Shown one piece after another: positions 21,854 through 32,102 of a DNA stretch of 64,000 nucleotides. The notes beneath the pieces are model-generated. The model ran no database searches and had not been told where the DNA came from. It was given only the letters and a program-made list of their open reading frames with translations. Each line of letters starts with the position of its first letter. Within the stretch, counting starts at the first letter, position 1. Position numbers and translations under genes: made by a program. Source of the stretch: Cyanophora paradoxa (Eukaryota; Glaucocystophyceae; Cyanophorales; Cyanophoraceae); contig QPMI01000482.1 in NCBI GenBank assembly GCA_004431415.1, positions 310,001-374,000 on the forward strand, written 5' to 3'.

Positions 21854-22373
21854 ATGGCGGGCGGCCATGCAAAGCACGCTGCCGGGGAGGGAGAGCACAA
21901 GGAGCGCTTCCGCGGCGCCGACTTGATTCTGGTGCGCCTGTGAGATTCGGCCCGTTGCCCTTGCCGAGCCGCCTGCCGGCGCCCACCCAAAGCTGACGAT
22001 GCCGCTCCCTTCGCAGAACCGCATCAGGCACGATCCGTCCCTTGAGCCTTTTCTGAACGATTTCGTTGTCGGCTACCTGGTGCGCGTCGCTGCGGGCGCT
22101 GGGGAGATCCTGCAGCTCACGATGAGCGCTCCCGCCGCGTGTAGGATCGCTTCCTCGGGGTTGTCGAGCTGCCTGTGACTGAGTTCAAGAACGTACACGA
22201 CGACCGGGACGGCGTTCCTCTGCACCGGTGCGCCTCGGCTCTTCAGGCCTCTCGCGCAACGCTCTGAAAAGTTGGCGCGCAGCATCCGCCACTTCAAGCT
22301 GCGCGGCGTGCGCGTCTGGGACCGCGACCGGCGCCTGGACCTCCTCACTCACTCGTGCGCTGGCGCGGCTTAA
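21854..22373 (+). CDS. small stand-alone MJ1316-domain (DUF504-like) protein
   Basis: Four exons (21854-21931, 22017-22079, 22145-22227, 22283-22373) total 315 nt and splice in frame to 104 residues. All junctions have GTGCGC donors and AG acceptors. The protein reads FRGADLILNRIRHDPSLEPF, then LNDFVVGYLDRFLGVVELPV, then VPLHRIRHFKLRGVRVWDRD and RRLDLL. This is the full conserved order of the MJ1316 RNA cyclic-group-end recognition domain: a basic helix with the DPS turn, VGYxDRF, PxHRIRxFK and VWDR. In animals and plants the domain is usually fused to zinc fingers or a 2H phosphoesterase-type domain (LENG9 and relatives); here it is alone, as in archaea. Predicted to bind or sense modified RNA ends; the role in this organism is unknown. 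Family identity is from recalled motifs. Confidence 0.78.
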
Positions 22374-22491
22374 GCTTCGCACTCGAATGCTTTAGCGCCG
22401 AACGTTTAAACTTGATTGCGCTTCTGACTTGGGAGGCGGCAGGACGGACTTGGCCGGGGAGGTGCAGTGGCGGGTGGATGCGGCCGAGGCC

Positions 22492-22905
22492 ATGGCCTCG
22501 CCGCCCCGCGCGCGGCCGCCCCGCCGCGGGGGCCGCCACGAGGAGAAGGAGGAGGGGGCCCCGGCGCAGCCGCCGGCCCCGGGGGTGCGCGGGGAGGGCG
22601 AGGCGGAGGAGCGCGATCCCGGGTGGGCGCGCGAGGAGGAGGAGGAGGACGGGCGCCCGCGGCCGCAGCGGGCCCCCGCGCCCGGCGCGTGGCGCGCAGG
22701 CCCCGGCGGTAGACGAGGCGGGGCGGAGGAGCCGCCGCAGGGCGCCGTCGTGGCGGAGCCGCCTCCGGAGCCGGCTGCGGCTGCGGGGGCGGCGGGGGCG
22801 GGGCGGAAGGCGGCGCGGCGGGCGGCGCGGCGGGCAGAGGCGGAGGCGGCGGTGCTGGAGGGCCGCCGACTCGCGCCCCCCAGCGACGGCTCCGACGAGC
22901 CCTGA
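22492..22905 (+). CDS. hypothetical Ala/Glu/Arg-rich protein
   Basis: Open frame of 137 codons starting MASPPRARPPRRGGRHEEKE and ending LAPPSDGSDEP with a TGA at 22903-22905. It is highly charged (EGEAEERDPGWAREEEEEDG) with a basic Ala-rich stretch near the end (KAARRAARRAEAEAAVLEG). No domain was recognised. The opposite strand is also open with Pro/Arg/Ala composition, so coding is not certain; the acidic GAG/GCG-rich codon pattern slightly favours the plus strand. It could also be an exon of a longer gene or a disordered region. Confidence 0.35.
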   Translation: MASPPRARPPRRGGRHEEKEEGAPAQPPAPGVRGEGEAEERDPGWAREEEEEDGRPRPQRAPAPGAWRAGPGGRRGGAEEPPQGAVVAEPPPEPAAAAGAAGAGRKAARRAARRAEAEAAVLEGRRLAPPSDGSDEP

Positions 22906-23314
22906 GGGCCGCCCCTCCGCAGCCGTCTCCCCTCGAAGCCCCCGACGAGCCCCGCCCGGCCAGCCCCGGCCCGAGAGCCGCAAGTGGCCGGCCAGCGGCG
23001 GCACGCAAGGCCATATGCAAGGCGCCCGTCGGTGGGCGCCGCGGCCGCGGCCGCCAAGCGTCGGGCCTCGCCAAGGCCGAAGGAGCCCTCGGCAGCTCGC
23101 GATCGGGCGCAGTTTCTCGAATCGGAGGACTAGCAGCTCCAGTGTCTTGCCGGGCGCCCTGCCTCGCAAACAGCGCCTTAGATGAGCGCTTAATTCCACC
23201 TTGACCACATTAATGTAACAATTCTCATACTCTTGTAAACTCAATATCAAATTAAAAAATCACTACCAATACGATGGCTCCCTCCGTCCTCTCTTTGAGC
23301 TGCTAGCGCTAGTG

Positions 23315-24945
23315 CTAGTGGCAGGGACGGGCCCAACTGGTAGAAAAAAGGCGGCCCAGAGACAAGCTTAAGGCTCGAGAGCTGAGGGCCGCGCGCGGCT
23401 GCCCCGGGCGGCCGCGCGCGGCTGCCCCGGGCGGCTCGATCTCGACGGGGAAGCGGTCGCGGGGGATGGCCGCCAGCAGCTCCGCAGCCGGCCCCACCGC
23501 CCTCACCGCCCACGCGGGCAGCTTCCTGCCCGGCCGCGACGCTCAGGAGGGGCGGATGGGCCGAGGCGAGGGGGCCGGGGAGGGGGCGGGCGGGGGGATC
23601 GGAGGGAGGCGAGGGTCTGGGGCTCGGCGAGGGCGGCGGCCGCCTCGGGCTCCAGCTCGGGGAGCTGCTCGAGGGGCCAGCTGTACGCCCTCAGCGCCTC
23701 CGCCAGCCCCCGCGCCTGAGAGCAGATAGCTTCAGAGCAAAGGAAGAAGGGGGAGAAGGGGGGTACCTGGCCGTCCGTGTGGATGCGGAACCCGACGGCG
23801 GCGAGGGAGGGCATGCCCGACGCCAGCGACGCCAGCGCCTCACCGGGTACCACGGGCCTCGCCTGCGGGGGTACGGGTTTGTGCGAGCGGGGCGGGGGCA
23901 GGAGGGGTACGAGGGCGGCTCGAGCACGTTGACGAGGCCGTTCTCGACGCGCTGGAGGCCCTCGAAGCGGGCGAGGGCGCGCACTGCGGCACGCCCTCCT
24001 CGCAGAAGAAGTTGTCGACGTGGCCGCCCGGGCCGGCGTCGGAAGACGGAAGACGGCGAGGGAGGGGGCGGCGGGGCCGGCGGCGAGGGCGGCCAGGTCG
24101 CCGCCTTGGGTCCCCAGCGAGGAGAGGGCGCAGAGGAGCTTGAGGGGCAGCGGCGCCAGCTGCGCGATGGCCAGCCCGGCGGCCCCCGCGCCCGCGCGGC
24201 GGCTCTCCGACAAGCTCGCGGTGAGCTCGTGGAGGGCGGGGCAGGTGGCCGCGGCGGCGAGGGCGGCGGCGGCGGCCGAGCGGAGGTCGAACGCGCGGTG
24301 GAGCTGCAGGCCTAGGGTCTCGAGGAGCGCGTGGGGCGCCAGCGCGCTACGGAGGCGCTCCGCGTCGCCCCCGGCGTCCCCGACCTGCGCGCGGGGGCGC
24401 GCCGCTCGCTCGGACGGAGCCGGCGGCGGGGGTTCGAGGGAGGGCGAGGCGCACGTGGGCGAGCGAGCCGCGCTCGTGGGCGATTATCTCCAGGCAGCGC
24501 AGACTGCTGGGCGCCGGCGAAGTCGAAGCGGCGGCGGCGGAGAGCGCCTCCAGCACGCCGAAGACATGCTCCCGTCACGCGCCTTTGATCTCCGCGTAGT
24601 CGACGGACTCCTCGTACTCCAGGTCGTGGTCGTACGTGAAGGCGAGCTCCTGGCAGAAGACGCCGAGCCCGCCGGGGCCGCACGCCGCCGCCTCGGCCGC
24701 GGCCAGCGCGCGACCTAGGCCGGCGCCGTCGCACTCGGCGTCGAGTTTCAGGGAGGCGCCCGGCGCCAGGCGCAGCCGCCCCGCCCGCACGAGCGAAGCC
24801 AGGGCACGGTCAACGCGCCTCAGCCGCCAGGCCTCGGCGGCGGGGAGCTCGCCAGGCCGGCACAGGAGCTCGAGGGGCAGGCGGCGGCGGGGAGCTCGTG
24901 ATCGGCCAGCGCGCGGCCTAGCAGTTCGTCGGGCAGCGCGTCCAT
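23315..24945 (-). CDS. second F-box/LRR-like protein
   Basis: Minus-strand gene with start ATG at 24945-24943: MDALPDELLGRALADH, a short F-box-like opening. It continues after an apparent intron into LPLELLCRPGELPAAEAWRL, RRVDRALASLVRAGRLRLAP and QELAFTYDHDLEYEESVDYA. Leucine/alanine-rich repeats follow: PSSLRCLEIIAHERGSLAHV, LGLQLHRAFDLRSAAAALAA, LKLLCALSSLGTQGGDLAAL, ALARFEGLQRVENGLVNVLE, ALASLASGMPSLAAVGFRIH and GLAEALRAYSWPLEQLPELE. The last exon reads VGPAAELLAAIPRDRFPVEI and ends at a stop at about 23315. It is probably a paralogue of the 19.2-21.6 kb gene with a weaker F-box, and would then be an SCF substrate adaptor. Exon joins are approximate. It is head-to-head with the ZNF598-like gene (134 bp). 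Confidence 0.6.
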
Positions 24946-25079
24946 CGCGCCACGTCGGCACGCCCAGAGGAGATCAACCAGTGCAGGGTGTTGTACCCCG
25001 GCGAACGAGCCGAAGCATCTGAACGCCGCGCCGATTCCCGCTTATCGGCATCCAGTTGAAGGCACCGCAACGCCCCACG

Positions 25080-28000
25080 ATGGGAGATCACGCGCACCAC
25101 TGCATCACGTGCACCGACCCGATAGAGGTCTTCAGCTTCGGTCCGTGCCAGCATATCGACGTGTGCGCCGTGTGCTCCCTCCGGCTGCGGGCGCTCTACA
25201 AGGACACACGCTGCCCTCTCTGCAAGGTGCGCCGCACCGCCTTGCGGCAGCTGCTCTCGCCGAACCGCGACCAGGTGGACCTCCCCGCCGTCGTCATCTC
25301 CTCCAACAGCGAGAAAGCGTTCGCGGACTACAATGTGAACCCGGCAACCGTGGATCCCTTCTACAAGGCGCACTTCGACGACAGAGCCTACTATGACCGG
25401 GTGCGCGATAGCGACGCCCGGCGCCAGTGGCGCGCCACGGGTCTCGCCCCGCGCGCGAAGGACGCTCCTATGCGCGGCCGGTCTGCTCGCGAACGCAGCT
25501 AACGCGCGCGCCCCCGCCCGCCGCAGATCAAGCGCATGAACGAGACGCGCTGCCCGACTTGCGATAACCACCCGAGCTTCCCGCACGTTCGCGCCTTGAA
25601 GGGCCACATGCAATCGCATCACAACCTCCACTACTGGTCCGCGCTGCTTCAGCGCCCGGCGCCCGCCCCCGCACCGGCCTCTCGCCTCCGCGTCCCCGGG
25701 CCCGACCCGGGCCGGCGCGCGCAGCGACGTGTGCCTGGAGTTCAAGAAGGTCTTCCTGAGCGAGCAAAAGCTGTACAACAAGAAGGACCTCGACGCACAC
25801 GTGAAGGGCTCCGACGACCCGAAGCCGCGCGACGCCAGCGGCGCCCCGGGGCTCCGTGCGCGCGCCCCCAGAAAAGATAGGAAAGAGGCGGAAAAGGAAA
25901 GGATTCCGTGCTTATCCCGAGCGCGGGCGCAGGCGGACACCCGGCGTGCCAGTTCTGCCGCAAGCACTTCTACGGGACCGACGAGCTCTACCACCACATG
26001 AAGGCTCGCCGCTCCGCCCCGTCCCCCGCGCCGCCTCGGGTTGACCGTTCGCCGTGTTCCTTCCTCCCCCGCCCCCGCAGGAGAACCACCACACCTGCCA
26101 CATATGCGACCGCGAGAACATAAAGTGGCAGTACTACCGCACCTACAGGGACCTGGTCCGCGAACCCCGTACCCCCCGCCGGTCGACCGGCCCCGGATCG
26201 AGCGTGCGCACGTACCCCGCAGGAGCTGCACTTCCGCGAGGCGCACTTCCTCTGCGACGAGCCCGAGTGCCTCGAGAAGGTCCGGAGCGCCGTACCCCCC
26301 TCCACAGGGGCGCTCCGCAATGACGCCGTACCCCGCGAGCAGAAGTTCGTTGTGTTCGCGAACGAGATCGATCTGCAGGCGCACAACGTGCGCCCTTTTC
26401 ACTACCCCCCCGCGCCCGACCGACCGATCTGAAGGGTACTGCAGGTTGAGGTCCACAAGCGGAAGGGGCGTGCGGCCGCCATTCCCGTCACCTTCACTGT
26501 ACGCCGCGCGAACCGGCACGGCGAGGGGGTAGATCACGGACCCGACGACCCTGGGGTACCCCGTTACCCCTCCCACCTTTCCGCCGCCTTTGCTGAGTGA
26601 GAGCGGCAGTACGGAAGGAGGAGAGGCCGGGGGCGCGGCGGCGGCGACGAGCCGGGGGACGGGCAGCCGGGCCCCTCCTCGGCGCCGGTCTTGCTGTGCG
26701 TACCCCCGCTTCCCCCCCCCCCCCCCCCCCCCCCCCCCCGCCGCCGCCTCATCTGGTGGTGTCGCAGGGGCGCCCGGGGCCGCCTGGGGTCGATTCGGCG
26801 CCGGCGTCGGCGTCCTCGTCCTCCCGGGCGCCCCGGCCCCGGCCCCGGCCCGCCTCGGGCCCGGCCTCATCCCCCTGGCACCATCCCCCACCCGCCCGCC
26901 CCGGCCCCGCCGGCCGCGGTGCCGCCCGCCCCGCCACGGCGCCCGCCACTCCGCCCCGCGCCCCGGCGCCCGCTGCCGCACCCGCCCCGGCGCCCGCCCC
27001 CGCCCCGGCCCTCCGGCGGCGCCCGCGGCTCAGGTCCAGGCCCCTGCCGCCGGCTCCTCGGCTTCGAAGAAGGATAAAAAGAAGGCTGCTGCTGCAGCTG
27101 CCGCCGCCGCCGCACCCGCCGTCGCCTCGGCCGCCCCCGTCGTCGCCGCCGCCGCCGCCTCGCCGGCCGCCGTGCCCGCCGGCCCCCCTCCCGGCCTCCG
27201 CGTCGCCCCGCCCGCCGCCGCCGTCCGCGTCGCCCCGGCCCCCGTCCCCGCCCCGCCCCGGCGCCGGCCCCCGCCCCGATCCCGCCCCTGGGCCCGCGCT
27301 GGCCCGCCCCGCCTCGGCGTCGCCCACGCCGCCAGCCGGGGGCGCCGGGGCGGGGCGCGTGGCTCTGCCGCCGGCGCCGGCGGAGTCGGTGGAGGCGGCG
27401 TACGCGTCCCTGCAGGTGCACGAGCTTCCCCGGGGGGGCGAGGCTGCACGGCCCTCGCGCTCCTGACCGGCCCCGCAGCGCGCCGCCAACGTCCCCCAGG
27501 ACCCCGAGGAGACCCAGCGGTACCCCCCATGCCCCTCCTCCCCTCCGCCGCCCGCCCCCGCTCAGCCCCCCGCCGCGTGGCGCGCAGGAGGAACCGGCTG
27601 CTGGTGCGGGCGATGCGGGTGCTGCTCGGCGACGACGACGCCAAGTTCGCCGAGTTCAAGGAGGCGCGTACCCCCCCCCCTCCGGAGGGGTTGGAGGAGG
27701 GGGCTCCCGCGTGCAGCTGCCCCCTGCGCGGGACGGGGCGCAACCACGCCGGGCGGGGCGGGGCGGGGCTGAGGCGCGGAAGCGCAGGTCTCGGCGGACT
27801 TCCGGCGGGACAAGACGGACGCGGGGCAGTACTACGAGCGCTTCGGGCGCCTCTTCGGAAGCCCCGCCGCCCCCGCCCGGCCCCGCTCCGCCTCCCCGAC
27901 CAGCGAGCTCAGCTCCGTGCGCCCGCCCCCGCGCCCGCCCCCCCGGGGCGTCTTCGCCTTTTCCGCTGAGGGGGCGCGCCGGGGCCGGCCAGATTGAGCA

Positions 28001-28998
28001 CGTCTTCCTCGAGCTCGTGGCCCTCCTCCCGGACCCCGACAAGCGCGACGCCCTCCTCCGGGTCCGCCCCCCCGCTGCCCCCGCCTGCCATCCTTATAGG
28101 GAGAGGAAGGGGCTTGGCGCTCTCGTGCGCGGGGCGCTTCTGAGAGGGCGGCCCGCAGGTGCACGCCGCGAACGTCGCCGCTGTGGCGCAGGCCGCCGCC
28201 GCCGCCGCCGCTGAGGCCGCACGCGCCGAGGCCGCACGCGCTGCTGCTGCCGCCGCCGCCGCTTCCTCCTCCGCCTCCTCCTCTTCGGCGGGCAAGAAGG
28301 CCGGAGCCGGCGCCGGCGCCCCGCCCCCGGCCTGGGCGCCCGCCCGTCGACCGCCCGGCGGCGGCGCCGGCGGAGGATTTCCCGAGCCTGCCGGCGCCGG
28401 CGGCGGCGCCGAAGAAGAAGAAGAAGGGAACAGTGGTGGCGGTGAACGGTCGCCCGGTCGCCCCGCAGGGCGCCCCGACCCGCGGGCCTGGGGCGCGGCG
28501 GGGGCGCCGGCCGGCCCAAGCCTGGCGCAGCGGCTGCTGGGGAGCGCGGCGGCGGCGGGGCGGGCGGGAGCAGATGGTGACGTGCCCGCACTGCCGCCTG
28601 AAGCTGCTGCCGGCGGACTACGAGGGCCACGAGATCCGCCACCTCGCCTGGGCCCGCGACGACCCCTCCTCCGCCTCGCCCCCGCCCGCCCCGCCCCCGC
28701 CCCCGCCCCCGCCCCCGCCCCGCCCCCGCGGCGCCGCCGTCCTCCTCCCCGCTCCCCTTCGCGGCCCCCGCGGCCCCCGCGGGCGCGTCGGTGCGCGCCT
28801 CGCCTGCACGCGCCGCGCAGCGCCGCTGACGGGCCTGCGGCGCAGCGAGCCCGTTCAGCGTCAGCGACTTCCCGACGCTGGGGGCGGGCGGGGGCGGGGC
28901 CGGGCGGCGGGGCGGGGCGGGGGCCCCCGCGGGGCGGCCCCTTCCAGCGGGCGGTGGCCCTCACGGAGGACGAGTTCCCGCGCCTCGGCGGCCGCTGA
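25080..28998 (+). CDS. ZNF598/Hel2-type RING and C2H2 E3 ubiquitin ligase
   Basis: This family senses collided ribosomes and ubiquitylates 40S proteins to start ribosome-associated quality control. The start MGDHAHHCITCTDPIEVFSF leads into a RING (CITC, CQHIDVCAVC, CPLC), then SNSEKAFADYNVNP and DPFYKAHFDDRAYYD. Zinc fingers follow in family order: RCPTCDNHPSFPHVRALKGH then MQSHH; HPACQFCRKHFYGTDELYHH then MK; HTCHICDRENIKWQYYRTYR; and ELHFREAHFLCDEPECLEK. KFVVFANEIDLQAHN joins VEVHKRKG after an intron. A long Ala/Pro-rich linker with a KKDKKK patch follows. The C-terminal helical region then has NRLLVRAMRVLLGDDDAKFA, DAGQYYERFGRLFGS and IEHVFLELVALLPDPDKRDA, as in ZNF598 and Hel2. An EDFPSLP motif and a terminal EDEFPRLGGR complete it, with the stop at 28996-28998. 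A late MVTCPHCRLKLLPADYEGHE segment is an extra C2H2-like finger. Confidence 0.93.
26712..26741. repeat. 30-nt poly-C tract in an intron
   Basis: An uninterrupted run of 30 C residues follows a GTACCCCC donor-like sequence inside the ZNF598-like gene and precedes CCGCCGCCG. On the template strand this is poly-G. Length is likely unstable and may be an assembly weak point. Confidence 0.9.
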
Positions 28999-29176
28999 GG
29001 CCCGGGCCCCGCCTTCGGGCGGGCCATGGCCCCCGCGCCGTCGCCATTGCCCTGCGGCGCCGCCGCGAGCTTTTCCCTTCCCGAGCCGCCCTTCCTGTAG
29101 CCTCGTCTCTAGCCCTGCGCATGCTCTACAGCCGCCGCGCTCTCCGATACCGATCCGACCGATTCCGAGTCTAGTT

Positions 29177-29210
29177 GCAAGGGGGGGTCAGCTGCTCAAA
29201 CCCCCCTTGC
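29177..29210. other. perfect 10-bp stem hairpin
   Basis: GCAAGGGGGG at 29177-29186 is followed after a 14-nt loop by its exact complement CCCCCCTTGC at 29201-29210. It lies about 180 bp after the ZNF598-like stop, so it could fall in the 3' UTR or mark a 3' end. Confidence 0.75.
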
Positions 29211-29440
29211 TACCCGTCGGATTGTCTGTCACGCTGTCCAAGCCGGCCAGTTCGCAAGTCGGTCTTTTTTCCGTCGGCGATAAGTCTTTTTGTGGTACCC
29301 CGCTGTGGATAAGGCCGGCGCCGCCGGACGTCTCTTTTTGCTGTATCCCGCGCAAGGCTCCTTCAAACCTCCTTGCCGCCGCCGACGACCGTCGGACTTG
29401 CCGCCCACGCAACCGCGATGTGCCAGCCTGCAGCTGCAGC

Positions 29441-29496
29441 TGCACTGCTTGCAGAACGCAGCTAAGCATGCACTGCTTGCAGAGCGCAGCTAAACA
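29441..29496. repeat. 28-bp tandem duplication
   Basis: Two adjacent copies of TGCACTGCTTGCAGARCGCA plus GCTAARCA at 29441-29468 and 29469-29496 differ at two positions. Confidence 0.9.
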
Positions 29497-29760
29497 TAAT
29501 CGCGCCGCCGCCCGCCGCGCCTCCGCGCGCGGCCGGGGCGTCGCGCCGCGCGCGCGCGCGCTCCGCTCTGCCGGCGCGCGAGCCGCGCGCGCCACCGCCC
29601 TCGAGCTCCCGTGTCCGACGGTCCCCGCGACTGGCCCGCGCGGCCCGCGCGGTCCTAGCTGGACATGTCGCCCTCCGCTGCTCGGCTAACCGGGCGCGGC
29701 ACGCGGGAGTGCGCAGCGGCCGGCTGCGCGACGCGAGGCCGGCGCCATGCATATGACGGG

Positions 29761-30085
29761 CGGGGCGGTCGGGCAGCGGTCGGCGCGGCTCGCCAAAGCT
29801 GGACGGAGCCTCGGAGGCGCTACGCGCGCGTGGCAGCTCAGCCGCGGCAGGCGGCGGCGCGGCTAGCGCTCGGCAGGCGGGACGGGGGCGCGGTACCGGT
29901 GCACGTGGGCAGCGGCGCGGCTCGGGGCGCGGGGGCCACGCGGGGCGAAGGCGCGCGCGCGCGGCGAGCGGGGCGGCGGCGCAGCTCTCCGGGCACCGGC
30001 GCGCGCGCGGGGCGGAGGTGCGGGCGGCGGTGCGGTTCGCCTGGCCATGGCGGGGCGGAGGCACGGTCGCCGGGCGGCGCTGCGC
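29761..30085. repeat. degenerate GC-rich repeats resembling the 3.5-4.3 kb minisatellite
   Basis: Recurring words GCGGCGCGGCTCG, CGGGCGGGGCGGAGG and CGGTGCGGTTCGC match the unit core of the upstream minisatellite, but spacing is irregular and copies are diverged. It ends at GGCGGGGCGGAGGCACGGTC near 30070. Confidence 0.5.
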
Positions 30086-30774
30086 GCAGGCCCAGGCCTA
30101 TACCCGCATTGTTGTAAAGATAGCCGCTGAGCATTACTTAGTTGTTGTATTCTGTCAGCGCCTCTACTTTAGACCCCACCTTGCACCTCCTGAGACGAGC
30201 GGGGGCGGGGGCGAGTCGAAGACCTAGTAATTTCCGACTCGACGTGTTTCTTTCGAATTCGAAGCCAATCATTGAATTATAAACAAGCATTTCGCGCGCT
30301 GCAGCTGCGCATTCGCGGCCACGTTTTAGAACCAGCAAGAGGGCATCTAGGACCGTGTAGCTCAGCATGACTTCATTTCGGTAAAACCCCAAAAATGCGC
30401 CGAAATTGTGGTTCGTCGGCATCATATTTTCGGCAACACAGCCAGCTGCAGTCCGCCGGCCGCATAGGCGCCGATTAGGCGGCGGGTACATTGCTCCCTC
30501 TTTTGCCGTACATCTGCATAATTCTGGCAGTTTCAAGTATTCGGCACCACGAGGCTATGCCGAAAAGCTTGAATTTCGATCGAAGCGCCGTCGCTGCGCC
30601 GAATATAAGTTCTGCCGGAGGTTTCTTGCGGGCCCAAGTTGCGGCTCAAGCCAAGCCGACTTGCTAGCCGGCTATAGCTAGCGCTAGGCGCTGGCTGCCT
30701 AGCAGTGCCTACTACTAGGCTATAGCTAGGCAGCGCGGTAAAGCCAGCTCGCTCGCTAGCCCGGCTCGCGCGGT

Positions 30775-30832
30775 GAATATCCTATTCATGCGCCGAATAA
30801 CATATAGAATATCCTATTCATGCTCCGAATAA
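30775..30832. repeat. 26-bp direct repeat, two copies
   Basis: GAATATCCTATTCATGCKCC plus GAATAA occurs at 30775-30800 and 30807-30832 with one mismatch. A separate TTTCCCGTAGATTCT is repeated at about 30840 and 30962. Confidence 0.9.
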
Positions 30833-31089
30833 TTCGCAAGTTTCCCGTAGATTCTGCCCGGATCATCCTGGATCCAGAGTTCCAAAATTTTTTGTAGGCC
30901 CAGGAGACCCCCAAAAAATTTTTCGGCCGGAACCCTGCCCGGATCTGCCCGATTCTGCCGCAATTTCCCGTAGATTCTAGATATATATAGATCTGCAGGC
31001 TGCAGCTCCATGGAGATTGAACCGCGATTCAGCGATTCTGCGCTCAGGTGGAAAAAACGCATCAATAGCCCCTGAGCCTGGGCCTGAGG

Positions 31090-31375
31090 TACCGTAATCC
31101 AGAATATTAAGGTCTGCACTTTATTATGTCGTCCCCAAATTATGTCGCCGAAAACTTGACATGACGACATAATTTGGGGACGAGTCCCGGACCGGGCCGG
31201 ACGACATAGTAGGGCGTGCTTAGTGCTATACCGGGGTACCCCCCCAATTTTACCACCCCATACAAGCCTGAAAATTTCATGCCGACATAATTTGGGGACG
31301 TCATATTTCTCATAGAGAAGGGTCCGGATTTCAAACGACATAAATTTGACCGTCATATTTTCCTGGATTACGGTA
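31090..31375. mobile_element. foldback (MITE-like) element A
   Basis: Terminal inverted repeats TACCGTAATCCAG (31090-31102) and CTGGATTACGGTA (31363-31375) are perfect over 13 bp and extend imperfectly (AATATT against ATATTTT). Inside, TCGTCCCCAAATTATGTCG (31129-31147) is inverted exactly at 31165-31183 and again, over 18 bp, at 31283-31300. There is no coding capacity. It shares an internal segment with element B (GTACCCCCCC, then CCCCATACAAGCCT, then TAATTTGG). No clear target-site duplication was found. Confidence 0.65.
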
Positions 31376-31884
31376 GGGCACTGGCCAGTGGCCAGCCAGG
31401 TGACCCAGGTCTCCCTTTGGCCAGCGGGCCAGCCCAAGCCGACAAAGCCTTGCCAGCGGCCCGGGGCTGGCCGCCAGCTTCCAGCCAAAACTTGGCCGGC
31501 CAGCTGGCAACCAGCCTCCAGCGCTAGCTAGGAGCCGAAGACTCGGCTGGGCCAGCTGGCCAGCCGACCAGCCGCAGAGCCCCGGGCCCCGTTGTTAAAT
31601 GAAATTGGTGTCTTAGAAACGATTTTAACTGTTTTATCGTGCACTGTAACTTAAGTCTGTAAGCACTGTAAGAATATAAGCAGTTAACGTTGATCTTATC
31701 AAGCCACGGTTTACTTAGCCACCCCCTCAAGCCCCACTCCTAGCCTGGAGCCGACCCCCCAGCCAGTGTCGCCGACCGGCTGGCCGCCCGATAAAGCCGA
31801 AAAAGGCTGGCCCCCGGCTGGTCAACAAATCGGGCGGCTGGGCCAGCCTATAGCTAAAAGGCCAAAACCAGCCAGCCAGCTACC

Positions 31885-32102
31885 GTAGAACACATAATTA
31901 TAAATACCGCGCCCGCTTAATTATACCGCGGTACCAAATTACCGCGTCAAGAGTTAAATTGTTTTAAACGCGGTGGTACCGCGGTAATTATCTGATGATC
32001 ATGAGAGGTCACCGCATACAGTACCCCCCCTACATTACCGCCCCATACAAGCCTCAAAGTTTTAGGACGCGGTAATTTGGTACCGCGGTATTTTGCTCTA
32101 CT
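31885..32102. mobile_element. foldback (MITE-like) element B
   Basis: A perfect 25-bp inverted repeat, opening TACCGCGGTACCAAATTACC at 31924-31948 with its complement at 32066-32090. It is flanked by a weaker outer inverted pair (GTAGAAC...AATACCGCG against CGGTATTTTGCTCTAC). The right half carries CCGCCCCATACAAGCCT, nearly identical to element A. Non-coding, about 220 bp. Confidence 0.65.

Larger units (their letters stand above)
28999..29760. other. intergenic, no gene seen
   Basis: Downstream of the ZNF598-like gene. It contains a hairpin (29177-29210), a 28-bp tandem duplication and GC-rich sequence with alternating CGCG words near 29540. The open frames here lack recognisable motifs. 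Confidence 0.55.

Noticed and set aside
31090-32102. CRISPR array or autonomous transposon
   Set aside because: The repeats are inverted, few and unequally spaced, and there is no transposase or cas reading frame. Foldback elements explain them better.
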